From positions 1 through 64,000 of the forward strand of contig CADAJS010000013.1 of the NCBI GenBank assembly GCA_902788315.1: a stretch of 64,000 nt of DNA, read 5' to 3'. Both the position numbers and the translations under genes were made by a program. How positions within the stretch are numbered: position 1 is the stretch's first letter; each line of letters opens with the position of its first letter. Of the stretch, positions 46,091 through 54,382 are shown piece after piece. Below the pieces are notes generated by a model that worked only from the letters and a program-made list of their open reading frames with translations, was not told where the DNA came from and ran no database searches. The DNA comes from an uncultured Bacteroidales bacterium. Lineage in GTDB: Bacteria > Bacteroidota > Bacteroidia > Bacteroidales > Bacteroidaceae.

Positions 46091-47334
46091 ACCACATACA
46101 TTCTCGCCACACATTTGTATGGAAAGGAAGAGGAATGATCCTCCTTCTCTTTCTCCTAATCCCAGTTTTCCTGTCTGCAGCCACCACATGTTTCCGTGGC
46201 GGCCCATATCTTCAGGAACTCTCCCACGACGGAGTCACCATTGTGTTTGAGAATTCCGTTCCCACCTTTGCGTGGGTGGAACTGCGCAAGAAAGGGCAAT
46301 CCGCTGTCACCAAGTATTATCAGGAAGTAGAGGGGCAACACCAAATCTACGACTATCTTCAGGCACCCTCCGTGTCGCTCCCGGTACAGAACTTCAGGAT
46401 ACGCATCAGTTCGCTGGAGAACAAGACAACCTATGAATACCGTGTCTGCTCGCAGAAGATTGAACAGATGAAGCCATACAGTGCCAAACTGTCCACTCAA
46501 TACGAATCCGACTGGTATGAATTCACCACCCTCGACTCCAAGGCTACGGAACACCATCTGCTCGTGGTGAGCGACATGTTGGGCCGCACTGAGATGCTGA
46601 AGAAATTCCTCGATGCACTCGACTATCAGACAGCCGACCACATAATCTATGCAGGTGACATGATGGAGAACATGCAGGTGGGAAAAACTTCCAGCACAGC
46701 ATCCAAGTGCGAAGAGCCCTATACCTCGTTCATCAACAGCAGCGTCGAACTCTTTGCCACCCGTCAAGACTTCAATATGCTCCGTGGAGACCACGAGACG
46801 AAAGGGGATGCAGCCGACTATTTCTCCACCTACTTCCCCCACCAGAGCGGCAAGAACTACAATGCCTACCGCTGGGGCGACCTGGAAGTGGTGATGTTGG
46901 ATGGTGGAGAAGCGCTGCCCGACGATGACCCCACCGCCTATACCACTATCCTGGCCGCCTATAACGCTTACCGCCAGGAAGAGGCTCGTTGGCTGGAGCA
47001 GCTTATTCAGACACCCGAGTACAAGACCGCCCGATACCGCATCGTCGTCAGCCATCTGCCCATTCCATTCACCTCCGAGGAAACGACAGAGGGCGGAGCC
47101 AAATACTTTGCCGACCTGATGACCCCCATCCTGAACAAGGCTGATGTGAACCTCCTTGTCTGTGGGCACCTTCAACCCAAGACATACACATTACTGGAGC
47201 CTACAGCGGATGCCAACTTCCCCACCCTCGTTCAGGGCTACAATTCAGCCTTGCGATTGGATATCAAGGACGGGAAGATAACTCTTCGCGTGGTGGATGC
47301 CGACGGCAACATACTCGACACAAAGGAACTTTGA
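46087..47334 (+). CDS. Metallophosphoesterase-like protein with eroded metal motifs (probable pseudoenzyme)
   Basis: A 415-residue exported paralogue of the first gene of this operon (42979-44247), similar along its whole length from RGGPYLQELSHDGVTIVFE to GHLQPKTYTLL. Four metal-motif residues are changed: DMH to DML (163-165), GDMTD to GDMME (190-194), GNHE to GDHE (234-237) and GHYH to GHLQ (360-363). Only some ligands, such as His323, remain. The frame is intact and translationally coupled to the preceding gene by ATGA, so it looks selected for a non-catalytic role such as binding or regulation, though altered metal chemistry is possible. A 15-bp hairpin follows. Confidence 0.85.
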   Translation: MNHIHSRHTFVWKGRGMILLLFLLIPVFLSAATTCFRGGPYLQELSHDGVTIVFENSVPTFAWVELRKKGQSAVTKYYQEVEGQHQIYDYLQAPSVSLPVQNFRIRISSLENKTTYEYRVCSQKIEQMKPYSAKLSTQYESDWYEFTTLDSKATEHHLLVVSDMLGRTEMLKKFLDALDYQTADHIIYAGDMMENMQVGKTSSTASKCEEPYTSFINSSVELFATRQDFNMLRGDHETKGDAADYFSTYFPHQSGKNYNAYRWGDLEVVMLDGGEALPDDDPTAYTTILAAYNAYRQEEARWLEQLIQTPEYKTARYRIVVSHLPIPFTSEETTEGGAKYFADLMTPILNKADVNLLVCGHLQPKTYTLLEPTADANFPTLVQGYNSALRLDIKDGKITLRVVDADGNILDTKEL

Positions 47335-47344
47335 CCTCCCGAAT

Positions 47345-47383
47345 ACAATGAAGGGCAGCCCCGAACGAGCTGCCCTTCATTGT
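47345..47383. terminator. Bidirectional terminator between convergent genes
   Basis: Perfect 15-bp inverted repeat (47345-47359 with 47369-47383; ACAATGAAGGGCAGC and complement) around a 9-base loop, between the phosphoesterase operon and the GH57 gene. Confidence 0.8.
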
Positions 47384-47404
47384 TATCTTCATATCACCAA
47401 GTGC

Positions 47405-48883
47405 CTAACGCTTCTTGGGCGTTGATGCCGTGGTCTTCTTTGCGGCTGGTGTTTTCTTCGGAGTGTCTGGTGTTTTCTTCGTAGTAGATGGCGCTTTCTT
47501 CGCGACGGTCTGTTTCTTGGTGCCCTCAGCCGACTTTTCCAGCGCAGGCTTCACACACTCAGGTGCGGGTTCGCTCTTGGGCTCGTACTTCTCCAGACGA
47601 GCACGCAGACGGCTAATCTCATTTTCCTTGGCATTGAGTTCCTCGTCCATGTTGGCAATCTGGGTGTACAGGCTGTTGAGCTCATCGTTCTCCACCGCAT
47701 CAGAGAACATGTCACGTACTCGTTTTAGGAAGTCGCCCAGAATGTTCATATAATTGGTGAAGGCATCGTAAGGGCTGTCATAGAAGCTGCGGTACATATG
47801 TACATTCATCGGCTTCGTCGTCATGAAACGCAGGTTGTCGCTGGCCTGTAGCCGGTCCCAGTCTTGCTTAATGCGTCGGTCTGGGCAGGCCAGGATGCGT
47901 CCCACAATCTTCTCGTCGTACAGCTTGTTGAATGCCTCGCGCTGCATACCATTGCCCAGCCAGCAACTGGTGTCGCGTTCCTCGTCGTTCCAGCTGACAG
48001 GATAGAGCATTTCCATCGGAGCCACTGCCTTGTTCTTGGCTATGACTTCGCTGGGAGTAGCAAAGATTATGTCGTGCTGCATGGCCACCGCCGGCAGTGC
48101 ACGCAGGAACTCCAGGATGTTACTGGATAGGGGCTGGTACATACCCAAGGCGTCCAGTTCCATGAAAATATTCACGACGTTCTCGCCTTCGGGCAGTTCT
48201 GTAATCCAACGGATATACTTGTCTGCCATGAGAGGATATTCGCTCCAGCTCGAATTGGAGAAACGCAGGCTGATGTCGTCAGAGAGCTTATAGTCGCGCA
48301 AGAGCAGGCTGAGACGAGGATCCATGGCACATTTGTACACATAATGCGGGCTCTTCCAGCCGAGGATATGCTTGGCACCCTCGGCCAGCATGCCCTTGAA
48401 ACCCATTTCAGCCGCAAGCACACCGATCTCATCGCTATAGATGAGCGAACTGTTGCGCAGTACCTTAGGCGTGTGGCCGAAGAGTTCCTTCATCTTGCGT
48501 GCCTGGCGCTTAGTCTCGAGCTTAAAGCTCTCGGTATTGCCCAGCGAGGCCAGGCCATGGCTGTACGGTTCGGCAAGGAATTCGACACAGCCCGTGTCAT
48601 TCAGCTGACCAAGCAGGTCGATTACCTCGGGGGCATACTGTTCCAGTAACTCCAGCACTACTCCGCTTACGGAGAAGGCCACACGGAAGTATTTGCCATA
48701 GGTCTGAGTCATCTCCAGCATTGCACGCAGCGCCGGAATGTAGCTGCGCTGAGCCGTCTCGGTAATGGAGCGTTCATTCTCGTAGTCGTCGTAATAATAG
48801 TGGTCTGTACCGATATCAAAGAAACGGTAACGCTTCAGGTGGTTGGCCTGATGAATTTCGAAATAGATGCAGATGGTCTTCAT
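47405..48883 (-). CDS. GH57 family alpha-amylase-like enzyme with basic C-terminal tail
   Basis: A 492-residue cytosolic GH57 enzyme; GH57 includes alpha-amylases and branching enzymes using a retaining mechanism. The N-terminus MKTICIYFEIHQ and the CVEFLAEPYSHGLASL region match GH57. The catalytic barrel spans about 1-380. Then comes a short coiled coil (about 395-440, IANMDEELNAKENEISRLRARL) and a Lys/Pro/Ala/Thr-rich tail of about 45 residues (KKTPAAKKTTASTPKKR), like histone H1 tails. The longer frame begins with TTG; the ATG at 48883 is taken. It is last in the cluster debranching enzyme - glycosyltransferase - GH57, so it probably acts on glycogen. Confidence 0.9.
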   Translation of the reverse strand: MKTICIYFEIHQANHLKRYRFFDIGTDHYYYDDYENERSITETAQRSYIPALRAMLEMTQTYGKYFRVAFSVSGVVLELLEQYAPEVIDLLGQLNDTGCVEFLAEPYSHGLASLGNTESFKLETKRQARKMKELFGHTPKVLRNSSLIYSDEIGVLAAEMGFKGMLAEGAKHILGWKSPHYVYKCAMDPRLSLLLRDYKLSDDISLRFSNSSWSEYPLMADKYIRWITELPEGENVVNIFMELDALGMYQPLSSNILEFLRALPAVAMQHDIIFATPSEVIAKNKAVAPMEMLYPVSWNDEERDTSCWLGNGMQREAFNKLYDEKIVGRILACPDRRIKQDWDRLQASDNLRFMTTKPMNVHMYRSFYDSPYDAFTNYMNILGDFLKRVRDMFSDAVENDELNSLYTQIANMDEELNAKENEISRLRARLEKYEPKSEPAPECVKPALEKSAEGTKKQTVAKKAPSTTKKTPDTPKKTPAAKKTTASTPKKR

Positions 48884-48952
48884 AATTCTATTCAATTGGT
48901 TTTCCGCTCCCTCTGGGAGCTCGGAATATTCAGGGTACTCAGTGTAATCAGA

Positions 48953-50257
48953 TTATATTTCACTCGAATCGTGCAGGTAAGCGTCGTTGTCAAACCAGCC
49001 ATTTGTAAGCAGTTGATTGTAGCAGCAGCGAATACGCAGTCCGACGCGTTCCCACGTGATTTGGTCCACTTCGCGCATGCCCTCCTCGGCCAGATAGTCG
49101 TGCAGGGCATCGTTCGTACAGATGCTGTAGATGGCGTCGGCCATCGCATCGATGTCCCAATAGTCCACCTTGATGACATTCCTCAGTATCTCGCCGCATC
49201 CGCTCTGCTTGCTGATGATGCAGGGACACCCGCACTGCATGGCCTCCAACGGTGCAATACCGAAAGGCTCACTGACGCTGGGCATGACAAAGACATCCGA
49301 GTTCTTGTAGCATTCATACACCTGGCTCCCGCGTTGGAAGCCAGGGAAATGACATCGGTCAGCGATGCCGTACGATGCAGCCAGCTCGATCATGGCATTC
49401 ATCATATCACCACTGCCGGCAAAGCAGAAACGTATGTTATGGCTGCGCTGCAGCACCCGCCGTGCCGCCTCGATGAAATACTCGGGACCCTTCTGCATGG
49501 TGATGCGTCCGAGGTAGGTCACCGTCTTTTCCTTAGGATTCTTGTGTGGTACGATGGCCTTGATATCGTCCGAGAGCGGATAGACGGCATTATGCATCGC
49601 CACACACTTGCGCGGATCCTGATGATACTGCTGAATCACCGTCTGGCGTGTCAGCTCGCTCACGCACATGATACAGTCTGCATGGTCCATGCCATCCTTC
49701 TCAATGCCATATACGGTGGGATTCACTTTGCCGCGCGAACGGTCAAAGTCAGTGGCATGCACATGGATGCAGAGAGGCTTTCCGCTCACCTGCTTGGCAT
49801 GTACGCCTGCGGGATACGTGAGCCAGTCGTGGGCATGGATGATATCAAACTGCTCGCTGCGGGCAAGCACGCCGGCAATGATGGAGAAATTGTTTATCTC
49901 CTCGTTCAGATTGCTGGGATAGCCGCCGGCAAATCCGATACACCCCATATCGTCGAGTCCCTGCAGATAGTTGAAGTCGGCATAGAGATGGTCGCGGAAA
50001 CGATAGTAGTCCTCGGCCGTATGGCCCACAAAGCGGTCCTTGATAGCATCGTACCATACATCGCGCCACACCACAGGCACCTGGCTCATATTGATTATCT
50101 TCAGGAATTTTTCTTCCTGTCCCGTGGGACGAGGCAGGCAGAAGGTGATCTCCACATCCCCCTGCAGGCTGAGTCCTTTGGTGATGCCGTACGAAGCGAC
50201 AGCCAGACCGCCGTATATCTTAGGAGGGAACTCCCATCCGAACATAAGAACCTTCAT
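48953..50257 (-). CDS. Glycogen/starch synthase-type glycosyltransferase (GT4-like)
   Basis: A 434-residue GT-B fold glycosyltransferase. The N-terminal motif FGWEFPPKIYGGLAVASY resembles the glucan-binding start of glycogen synthases. HAHDWLTYPAG follows, and the C-terminal donor-binding site has the E-x7-E motif SEPFGIAPLEAM. It is likely a UDP- or ADP-glucose-dependent glucosyltransferase in glycogen synthesis, consistent with the debranching enzyme 19 bp upstream and the GH57 gene 69 bp downstream. Donor and product are inferred from context. Confidence 0.88.
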   Translation of the reverse strand: MKVLMFGWEFPPKIYGGLAVASYGITKGLSLQGDVEITFCLPRPTGQEEKFLKIINMSQVPVVWRDVWYDAIKDRFVGHTAEDYYRFRDHLYADFNYLQGLDDMGCIGFAGGYPSNLNEEINNFSIIAGVLARSEQFDIIHAHDWLTYPAGVHAKQVSGKPLCIHVHATDFDRSRGKVNPTVYGIEKDGMDHADCIMCVSELTRQTVIQQYHQDPRKCVAMHNAVYPLSDDIKAIVPHKNPKEKTVTYLGRITMQKGPEYFIEAARRVLQRSHNIRFCFAGSGDMMNAMIELAASYGIADRCHFPGFQRGSQVYECYKNSDVFVMPSVSEPFGIAPLEAMQCGCPCIISKQSGCGEILRNVIKVDYWDIDAMADAIYSICTNDALHDYLAEEGMREVDQITWERVGLRIRCCYNQLLTNGWFDNDAYLHDSSEI

Positions 50258-50276
50258 ATTCTCGTTCCTCCCTTTA

Positions 50277-52220
50277 TTAATAGGTATTATATTTATCTAA
50301 GAGTTTCACGATGCGCATGATTCCGGAAACGTTCATGGCAAAACTGATGGCACCACGTCCCGAGAAGGGAGGGTTGCCGTCGAATAGTTCGGGAATCGTG
50401 CCGATGCAGTGATAGAAGAGCTCCTCTTCGTAGCCCACCAGCAGACGGTCCACATAGCTCAGGCGGCTCATCTTGTACACCTTCAGGCATGCTTCCATGT
50501 AGAAGCCGGCAAGCCACGGCCACGCGGTGCCCTGATGATAGGCATAGTCGCGCTGGGTCTGCGGACCCACATACATGGGATTGTAGGCACCGCTCTTGGG
50601 ACTGAGCGAGCGCAGTCCCTTCGGTGTGGACAGCTCTTTGGTGCAATAGTCGAGTACGCTCTTCTGCTGCTTCATGTCCAACGGCGAATAGTCGAGTGCC
50701 ACGGCAAATATCATGTTCGGTCGCACTTCATAGTCGCGATATCCGTCCACGCAGTAGTCGCAGAGGTAACCAAACTCGTTGAAGAACATCGGCACGAAGC
50801 TCGCAGCACACCGCTCAGCCAGTTGCTCCAGTTCGCGCGAACGCTTGCGCTTGCGCATCGAGCGGCACACGTCGGCCGAAAACATCAGGGCATTGTACCA
50901 CAAGCAGTTGAACTCCACGATATATCCCGTGCGGGGCACGATGGGACGACCGCCGGCAGTGCTGTTCATCCACGTGACAGCCTTTTCACGGCCTTCGGAA
51001 TATACCAGGCCGTTGGACATCACCCTCAGATTGGGATGTCCTCCCTGCTCCAGCCAGTCCATGATTTCGCAGAGCAGGGAGCCATACTTCTTGATACACG
51101 CTTCCTTGGATACCATGCTACCATATTGCTGGATGCACCACACGGCCCAGAGCAGCACATCGGGGTGTTCCATCTCGGTGACGCTCACACTGAGCGGCGT
51201 GCCGGCAATGAATTCGCGGATGGCCTTCTCGGCAGTCTGCATCACGCTCTCGAACTTGGCCACCTCATTGTTCGTCAGTGTCAGTCCGGGCAGGGAAACG
51301 AACATATCGCGGGCTCGGCACTTGAACCACGGATAGCCAGCCAGCACATAGTCCTCGTGCTCGCGGTGGATGATGAACTGGTGGGCGCTGTTCACCAAGG
51401 TGTTGTAAAAGTTGTCCCTCGGCGTACGCACCTTCAGCTCAAAGTCGGCCAGTTCGGCCAGTGTGTCGGTGTTCACCTCCTTCAGTCCGGCTGCAAACAC
51501 CACGCTCTCTCCCTTCCGGATAGAGAACTCGAAATAGCCCGGCACATATAGGTCTTCATTCGAGGCATATCCGCGTTCCTGTTCCTTGGGGTATTCGAGG
51601 CCGCGATACCAGTCGGGACGGAAGACAAACTCGTTTTCCTTGTTCACCTGCATATAGAGGTCGGGATAGCCGGGGTACATGCACGTGCGGATGCCATTCT
51701 GTACGTGATGGTACTCACGGCTGGCCTGGGCATTCTCGTGTGTGAATTCCCTCACACTACGGAACGCGAGAAAAGGCTGCAGGCGCAACGTGGTCTCGCT
51801 GTGTGCATCGACCAGAGTGTAACGGATGATGATACGGTTCTCAAAATGCTGAAACATCTGTTCGCGCTTGAGGATGACACCGCCCACACGATATGTCGTA
51901 GTGGGTACCTGTAGGGAGTCAAACTCGCGAATGTACTTGTGACCGCGCGGACTGAAATGTCCACCGGCATACTTGTGCAGGCCCAGATTGAACTCAGCAC
52001 CATGCTGGATGACCGTGGCATCAAGCGACGAGAGCAGCACGTGGTTCTCGTCGTCCAGCTCGGGCACGGGCACCACCAACAGGCCATGATACTTGCGGGT
52101 GTTGCAATCCACGAGGGTAGAGCACGAGTAGGCTCCCGAACGGTTAGAGCGGAGCACTTCCTTGGGCAACACTTCCTCGAGATTGGTCATCTGTGCCTTG
52201 TCGAAACGTAAATAGCTCAT
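50277..52220 (-). CDS. Glycogen debranching enzyme (amylo-alpha-1,6-glucosidase type)
   Basis: A 647-residue cytosolic debranching enzyme. The N-terminal beta-rich domain (about 1-260, with RSNRSGAYSCSTLVDCNTRKYHGLL) is characteristic of bacterial GDE N-terminal domains. The C-terminal (alpha/alpha)6 barrel (about 270-640) has YPWFKCRARDMFVSLPG and PQTQRDYAYHQGTAWPW. It removes alpha-1,6 branch glucoses during glycogen turnover. The ATG at 52220 is preferred to a GTG 12 bases upstream, which would sit almost on the transcription start. First gene of the glycogen cluster. Confidence 0.93.
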   Translation of the reverse strand: MSYLRFDKAQMTNLEEVLPKEVLRSNRSGAYSCSTLVDCNTRKYHGLLVVPVPELDDENHVLLSSLDATVIQHGAEFNLGLHKYAGGHFSPRGHKYIREFDSLQVPTTTYRVGGVILKREQMFQHFENRIIIRYTLVDAHSETTLRLQPFLAFRSVREFTHENAQASREYHHVQNGIRTCMYPGYPDLYMQVNKENEFVFRPDWYRGLEYPKEQERGYASNEDLYVPGYFEFSIRKGESVVFAAGLKEVNTDTLAELADFELKVRTPRDNFYNTLVNSAHQFIIHREHEDYVLAGYPWFKCRARDMFVSLPGLTLTNNEVAKFESVMQTAEKAIREFIAGTPLSVSVTEMEHPDVLLWAVWCIQQYGSMVSKEACIKKYGSLLCEIMDWLEQGGHPNLRVMSNGLVYSEGREKAVTWMNSTAGGRPIVPRTGYIVEFNCLWYNALMFSADVCRSMRKRKRSRELEQLAERCAASFVPMFFNEFGYLCDYCVDGYRDYEVRPNMIFAVALDYSPLDMKQQKSVLDYCTKELSTPKGLRSLSPKSGAYNPMYVGPQTQRDYAYHQGTAWPWLAGFYMEACLKVYKMSRLSYVDRLLVGYEEELFYHCIGTIPELFDGNPPFSGRGAISFAMNVSGIMRIVKLLDKYNTY

Positions 52221-52243
52221 ATAATTTTTCACTTTATGTGCCT

Positions 52244-52274
52244 CAAAGTTACAAAATATTTCTTATACGCCAAG
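52244..52274 (-). promoter_or_regulatory. Promoter of the glycogen cluster
   Basis: On the minus strand: -33 CTTG (52271-52274), 19-bp spacer, -7 TAACTTTG (52244-52251), giving a leader of about 20 bases to the ATG at 52220. Confidence 0.7.
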
Positions 52275-52571
52275 ACAATTTATCAGATATTTCATATGCT
52301 TACCACACTTTTTCCACATTAAATAACGAAATATCTACCATGGAGACATCTGCTACTCTCCGACATCACCGATTACTCCGGAGCGACATTATTTTTTTGA
52401 GGGAGACAGAATGTGAAGCCTCAAAAGGAGGATTACATTTGGTGTTCGGCTCGCTGAATCTACTTTTTGGCACAGCCGCGTTTGACGTTTACAGCGCTTC
52501 TGCCCGCTTGCGGGTGTTGAAGAATTTACTCCCGTTCGAAAGAGCAAAATTGAAAATCTTCACGATTTCAT
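52275..52571. other. Intergenic region between glycogen cluster and Crp/Fnr gene
   Basis: No gene is supported here. I see an 8-bp inverted repeat TTTTGAGG/CCTCAAAA (52395-52402 with 52419-52426, loop of 16) and a small CCCGC/GCGGG hairpin near 52503-52515. The open frame covering part of it starts inside the divergent gene and ends in the next promoter, so it is not credible. Confidence 0.5.
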
Positions 52572-52602
52572 TTTGCTCTTTGCTCACTTATTCGTAACTT
52601 TG
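52572..52602 (+). promoter_or_regulatory. Promoter of the Crp/Fnr regulator gene
   Basis: -33 TTTG (52572-52575), 19-bp spacer, -7 TAACTTTG (52595-52602). The ATG at 52607 would lie at or before the transcription start, pointing to use of the ATG at 52673. Confidence 0.8.
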
Positions 52603-52672
52603 CAGCATGAAACCTACTTTTGACTCTTTCAGGACAACAAACAATGCTGATTTCGACGTGAACAAGGAAATC

Positions 52673-53338
52673 ATGACAAAACTGTCAGATTTCTTTAAAA
52701 CTCTCGATGATGAGGAGCGCGACAATCTGATGGAACGCATGACTGCACGATGGTATCAGCCCAGCGAACTTATCTATGGCGAGGGCGAGACCCCGCGTCA
52801 GCTATTCTGCCTGCTTTCGGGGAAGGTGAAGATATTCAAGGAAGGCGTGGGCCGCAGTCAGACGGTACGCATCCTGCAGGCCGTGGAATACTTCGGCTAT
52901 AGGGCTGCGATGTCACAACAGCAGTTCATCACAGCCGCATCGGCCTACGAGGAGTCGTTCATCGTCAAATTTCCGTTGGCGCTCGTAAAGAAATACACAC
53001 AGGAAAATGCCCGTCTGGCATGGTTCTTCATACAGCGCCTGGCCACTGCATTGGGCAGGAGCGACGAGCGCACAGTAAGCCTGACCCAAAAGCATCTGCG
53101 CGGCAGACTAGCCGACAGCATCCTCTACCTCTACGAGTGCTATGGCACACAGCCCGACGGACACACACTGGCTTGCAGCCTGAGCCGCGAAGACCTGGCC
53201 AACCTGAGCAACATGACCACGAACAACGCTATCCGCACCCTGAGCCAGTTTGCTACGGACGGAGTGGTCACCCTCGATGGACGCACCATTCGCATCGAAA
53301 GCCTCGAAACGCTCCACCAAATCTCAAAAAGGGGATAA
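52673..53338 (+). CDS. Crp/Fnr family transcriptional regulator
   Basis: A 221-residue regulator with an N-terminal cyclic-nucleotide-binding-type barrel (about 1-120, YQPSELIYGEGETPRQLFCLLSGKV). A dimer helix and a C-terminal winged helix-turn-helix (about 165-215, LSREDLANLSNMTTNNAIRTLSQF) follow. No Fnr-type cysteine cluster is visible, so oxygen sensing by iron-sulfur is unlikely; the barrel lacks an obvious full cAMP phosphate-binding RxA motif. The start at 52673 has an AAGGA site and fits the promoter; 52607 would add 22 residues and be leaderless. It is divergent from the glycogen cluster and could regulate it, which is inference. Confidence 0.85.
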   Translation: MTKLSDFFKTLDDEERDNLMERMTARWYQPSELIYGEGETPRQLFCLLSGKVKIFKEGVGRSQTVRILQAVEYFGYRAAMSQQQFITAASAYEESFIVKFPLALVKKYTQENARLAWFFIQRLATALGRSDERTVSLTQKHLRGRLADSILYLYECYGTQPDGHTLACSLSREDLANLSNMTTNNAIRTLSQFATDGVVTLDGRTIRIESLETLHQISKRG

Positions 53339-53360
53339 AAGACAGTCCCCAGTGCCCGAC

Positions 53361-54281
53361 TCAAGGCTTCAGGCGCAAGACTTCCTCCAACTGTTCCTCC
53401 ACACTTCGTGAGGCATCTATCCAATGGATGGGAATGCCGCGACGCTCCATGCCACGAAACCAGGTCATCTGCCGTTTGGCAAACTGATGGATGGCTATCT
53501 CCAGCTGGCGGCTCATCTCGTCGTACGACAACCGGCCCAGACAATAGAGCGTCACATACTTGTACTCCAGTCCGTAATACATCAAGTCCTCGGCCGAGAC
53601 GTGCTCCAGCAGGCGGTTCACCTCGTCCACCATGTGCTCCGACTCCAGCCTTCGGTGCAGGCGCTCGGAGATGCGGCGACGACGTTCCTCGCGGTCAAGC
53701 ATCAGACCTACCGTGAGACTTTCCACCCGCGGAAACTCACGTTCGTCGATATGATGAGAGCGATAATATTCCTGTATCTCGATGGCACGTATGGCCCGCT
53801 GCGGAGTGTCGATGTCCGTCGTGTTGTGCAGCGGCTTATAGCCCGCCAGCATCTCTGCCAGCTCAGCCAGTGTCTTTCCCCGCAACTGCTCCCTCAGGTC
53901 GGGATTCTCCGGTACGGGCACCATCTTGTAACTCTTCAGGATGGATTCGATGTAGAGTCCCGTACCGCCGCAGAGGATGGGGCGCCGTCCGCGACTCGTC
54001 ACATCGTGATATGCCTGCCAGAAGTCTTGCTGATAGCGGAAGAGATTGTACCGTTCCCCTGCCTCGCATACGTCGATGAGATGGTATGGTACCGCCTGCC
54101 CGTCCACGACATAGTCTGCCAGGTCCTTGCCCGTGCCCACGTCCATGCCACGATACAGCTGCCGGCTGTCGGCACTGATGATCTCGGCATTGCCCAGCCT
54201 GACAGCCAGCCTTGCCGCCATCGATGTCTTGCCCGAAGCCGTGGGCCCCAGTATGGTAATCATTCGCTCTGTCTCCATCAT
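53361..54281 (-). CDS. miaA: tRNA dimethylallyltransferase
   Basis: A 306-residue enzyme that adds a dimethylallyl group to N6 of A37 in tRNAs reading UNN codons. The P-loop GPTASGKTS is at about residues 12-20, followed by SADSRQLYRGMDVGTGK (DSRQ/xYxGxDIxT motif), PYHLIDV, GGTGLYI and RRVAIRAIEI-type signature (PQRAIRAIEI). The C-terminal FAKRQMTWFR motif is the expected tRNA-contact segment. Divergent from trmO, which modifies A37 of other tRNAs. Confidence 0.97.
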   Translation of the reverse strand: MMETERMITILGPTASGKTSMAARLAVRLGNAEIISADSRQLYRGMDVGTGKDLADYVVDGQAVPYHLIDVCEAGERYNLFRYQQDFWQAYHDVTSRGRRPILCGGTGLYIESILKSYKMVPVPENPDLREQLRGKTLAELAEMLAGYKPLHNTTDIDTPQRAIRAIEIQEYYRSHHIDEREFPRVESLTVGLMLDREERRRRISERLHRRLESEHMVDEVNRLLEHVSAEDLMYYGLEYKYVTLYCLGRLSYDEMSRQLEIAIHQFAKRQMTWFRGMERRGIPIHWIDASRSVEEQLEEVLRLKP

Positions 54282-54297
54282 AGATGCTTTTGCACGG

Positions 54298-54328
54298 CAA
54301 AATTATGAAATAAAGGGCAAAAAGCCAA
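54298..54328 (-). promoter_or_regulatory. Promoter of miaA
   Basis: On the minus strand: -33 TTG (54326-54328), 20-bp spacer, -7 TAATTTTG (54298-54305), about 20 bases before the ATG at 54281. Confidence 0.7.
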
Positions 54329-54336
54329 GGATTTCC

Positions 54337-54367
54337 TTTTTCCTTTGCTCGTTTTTACCTATTTTTG
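54337..54367 (+). promoter_or_regulatory. Promoter of trmO
   Basis: -7 TATTTTTG (54360-54367) with a weak -33 TTTT (54337-54340) at 19 bp. It places the start of transcription near 54374, just before the cluster of ATG codons at 54383, 54389 and 54395. Confidence 0.55.
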
Positions 54368-54382
54368 TGCACGGGAAAACGA

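Noticed and set aside
52193..52597. A 134-residue frame in the gap before the Crp/Fnr gene
   Set aside because: It begins inside the divergent glycogen debranching gene, runs through its promoter and ends in the next promoter; no ribosome site or protein-like composition.
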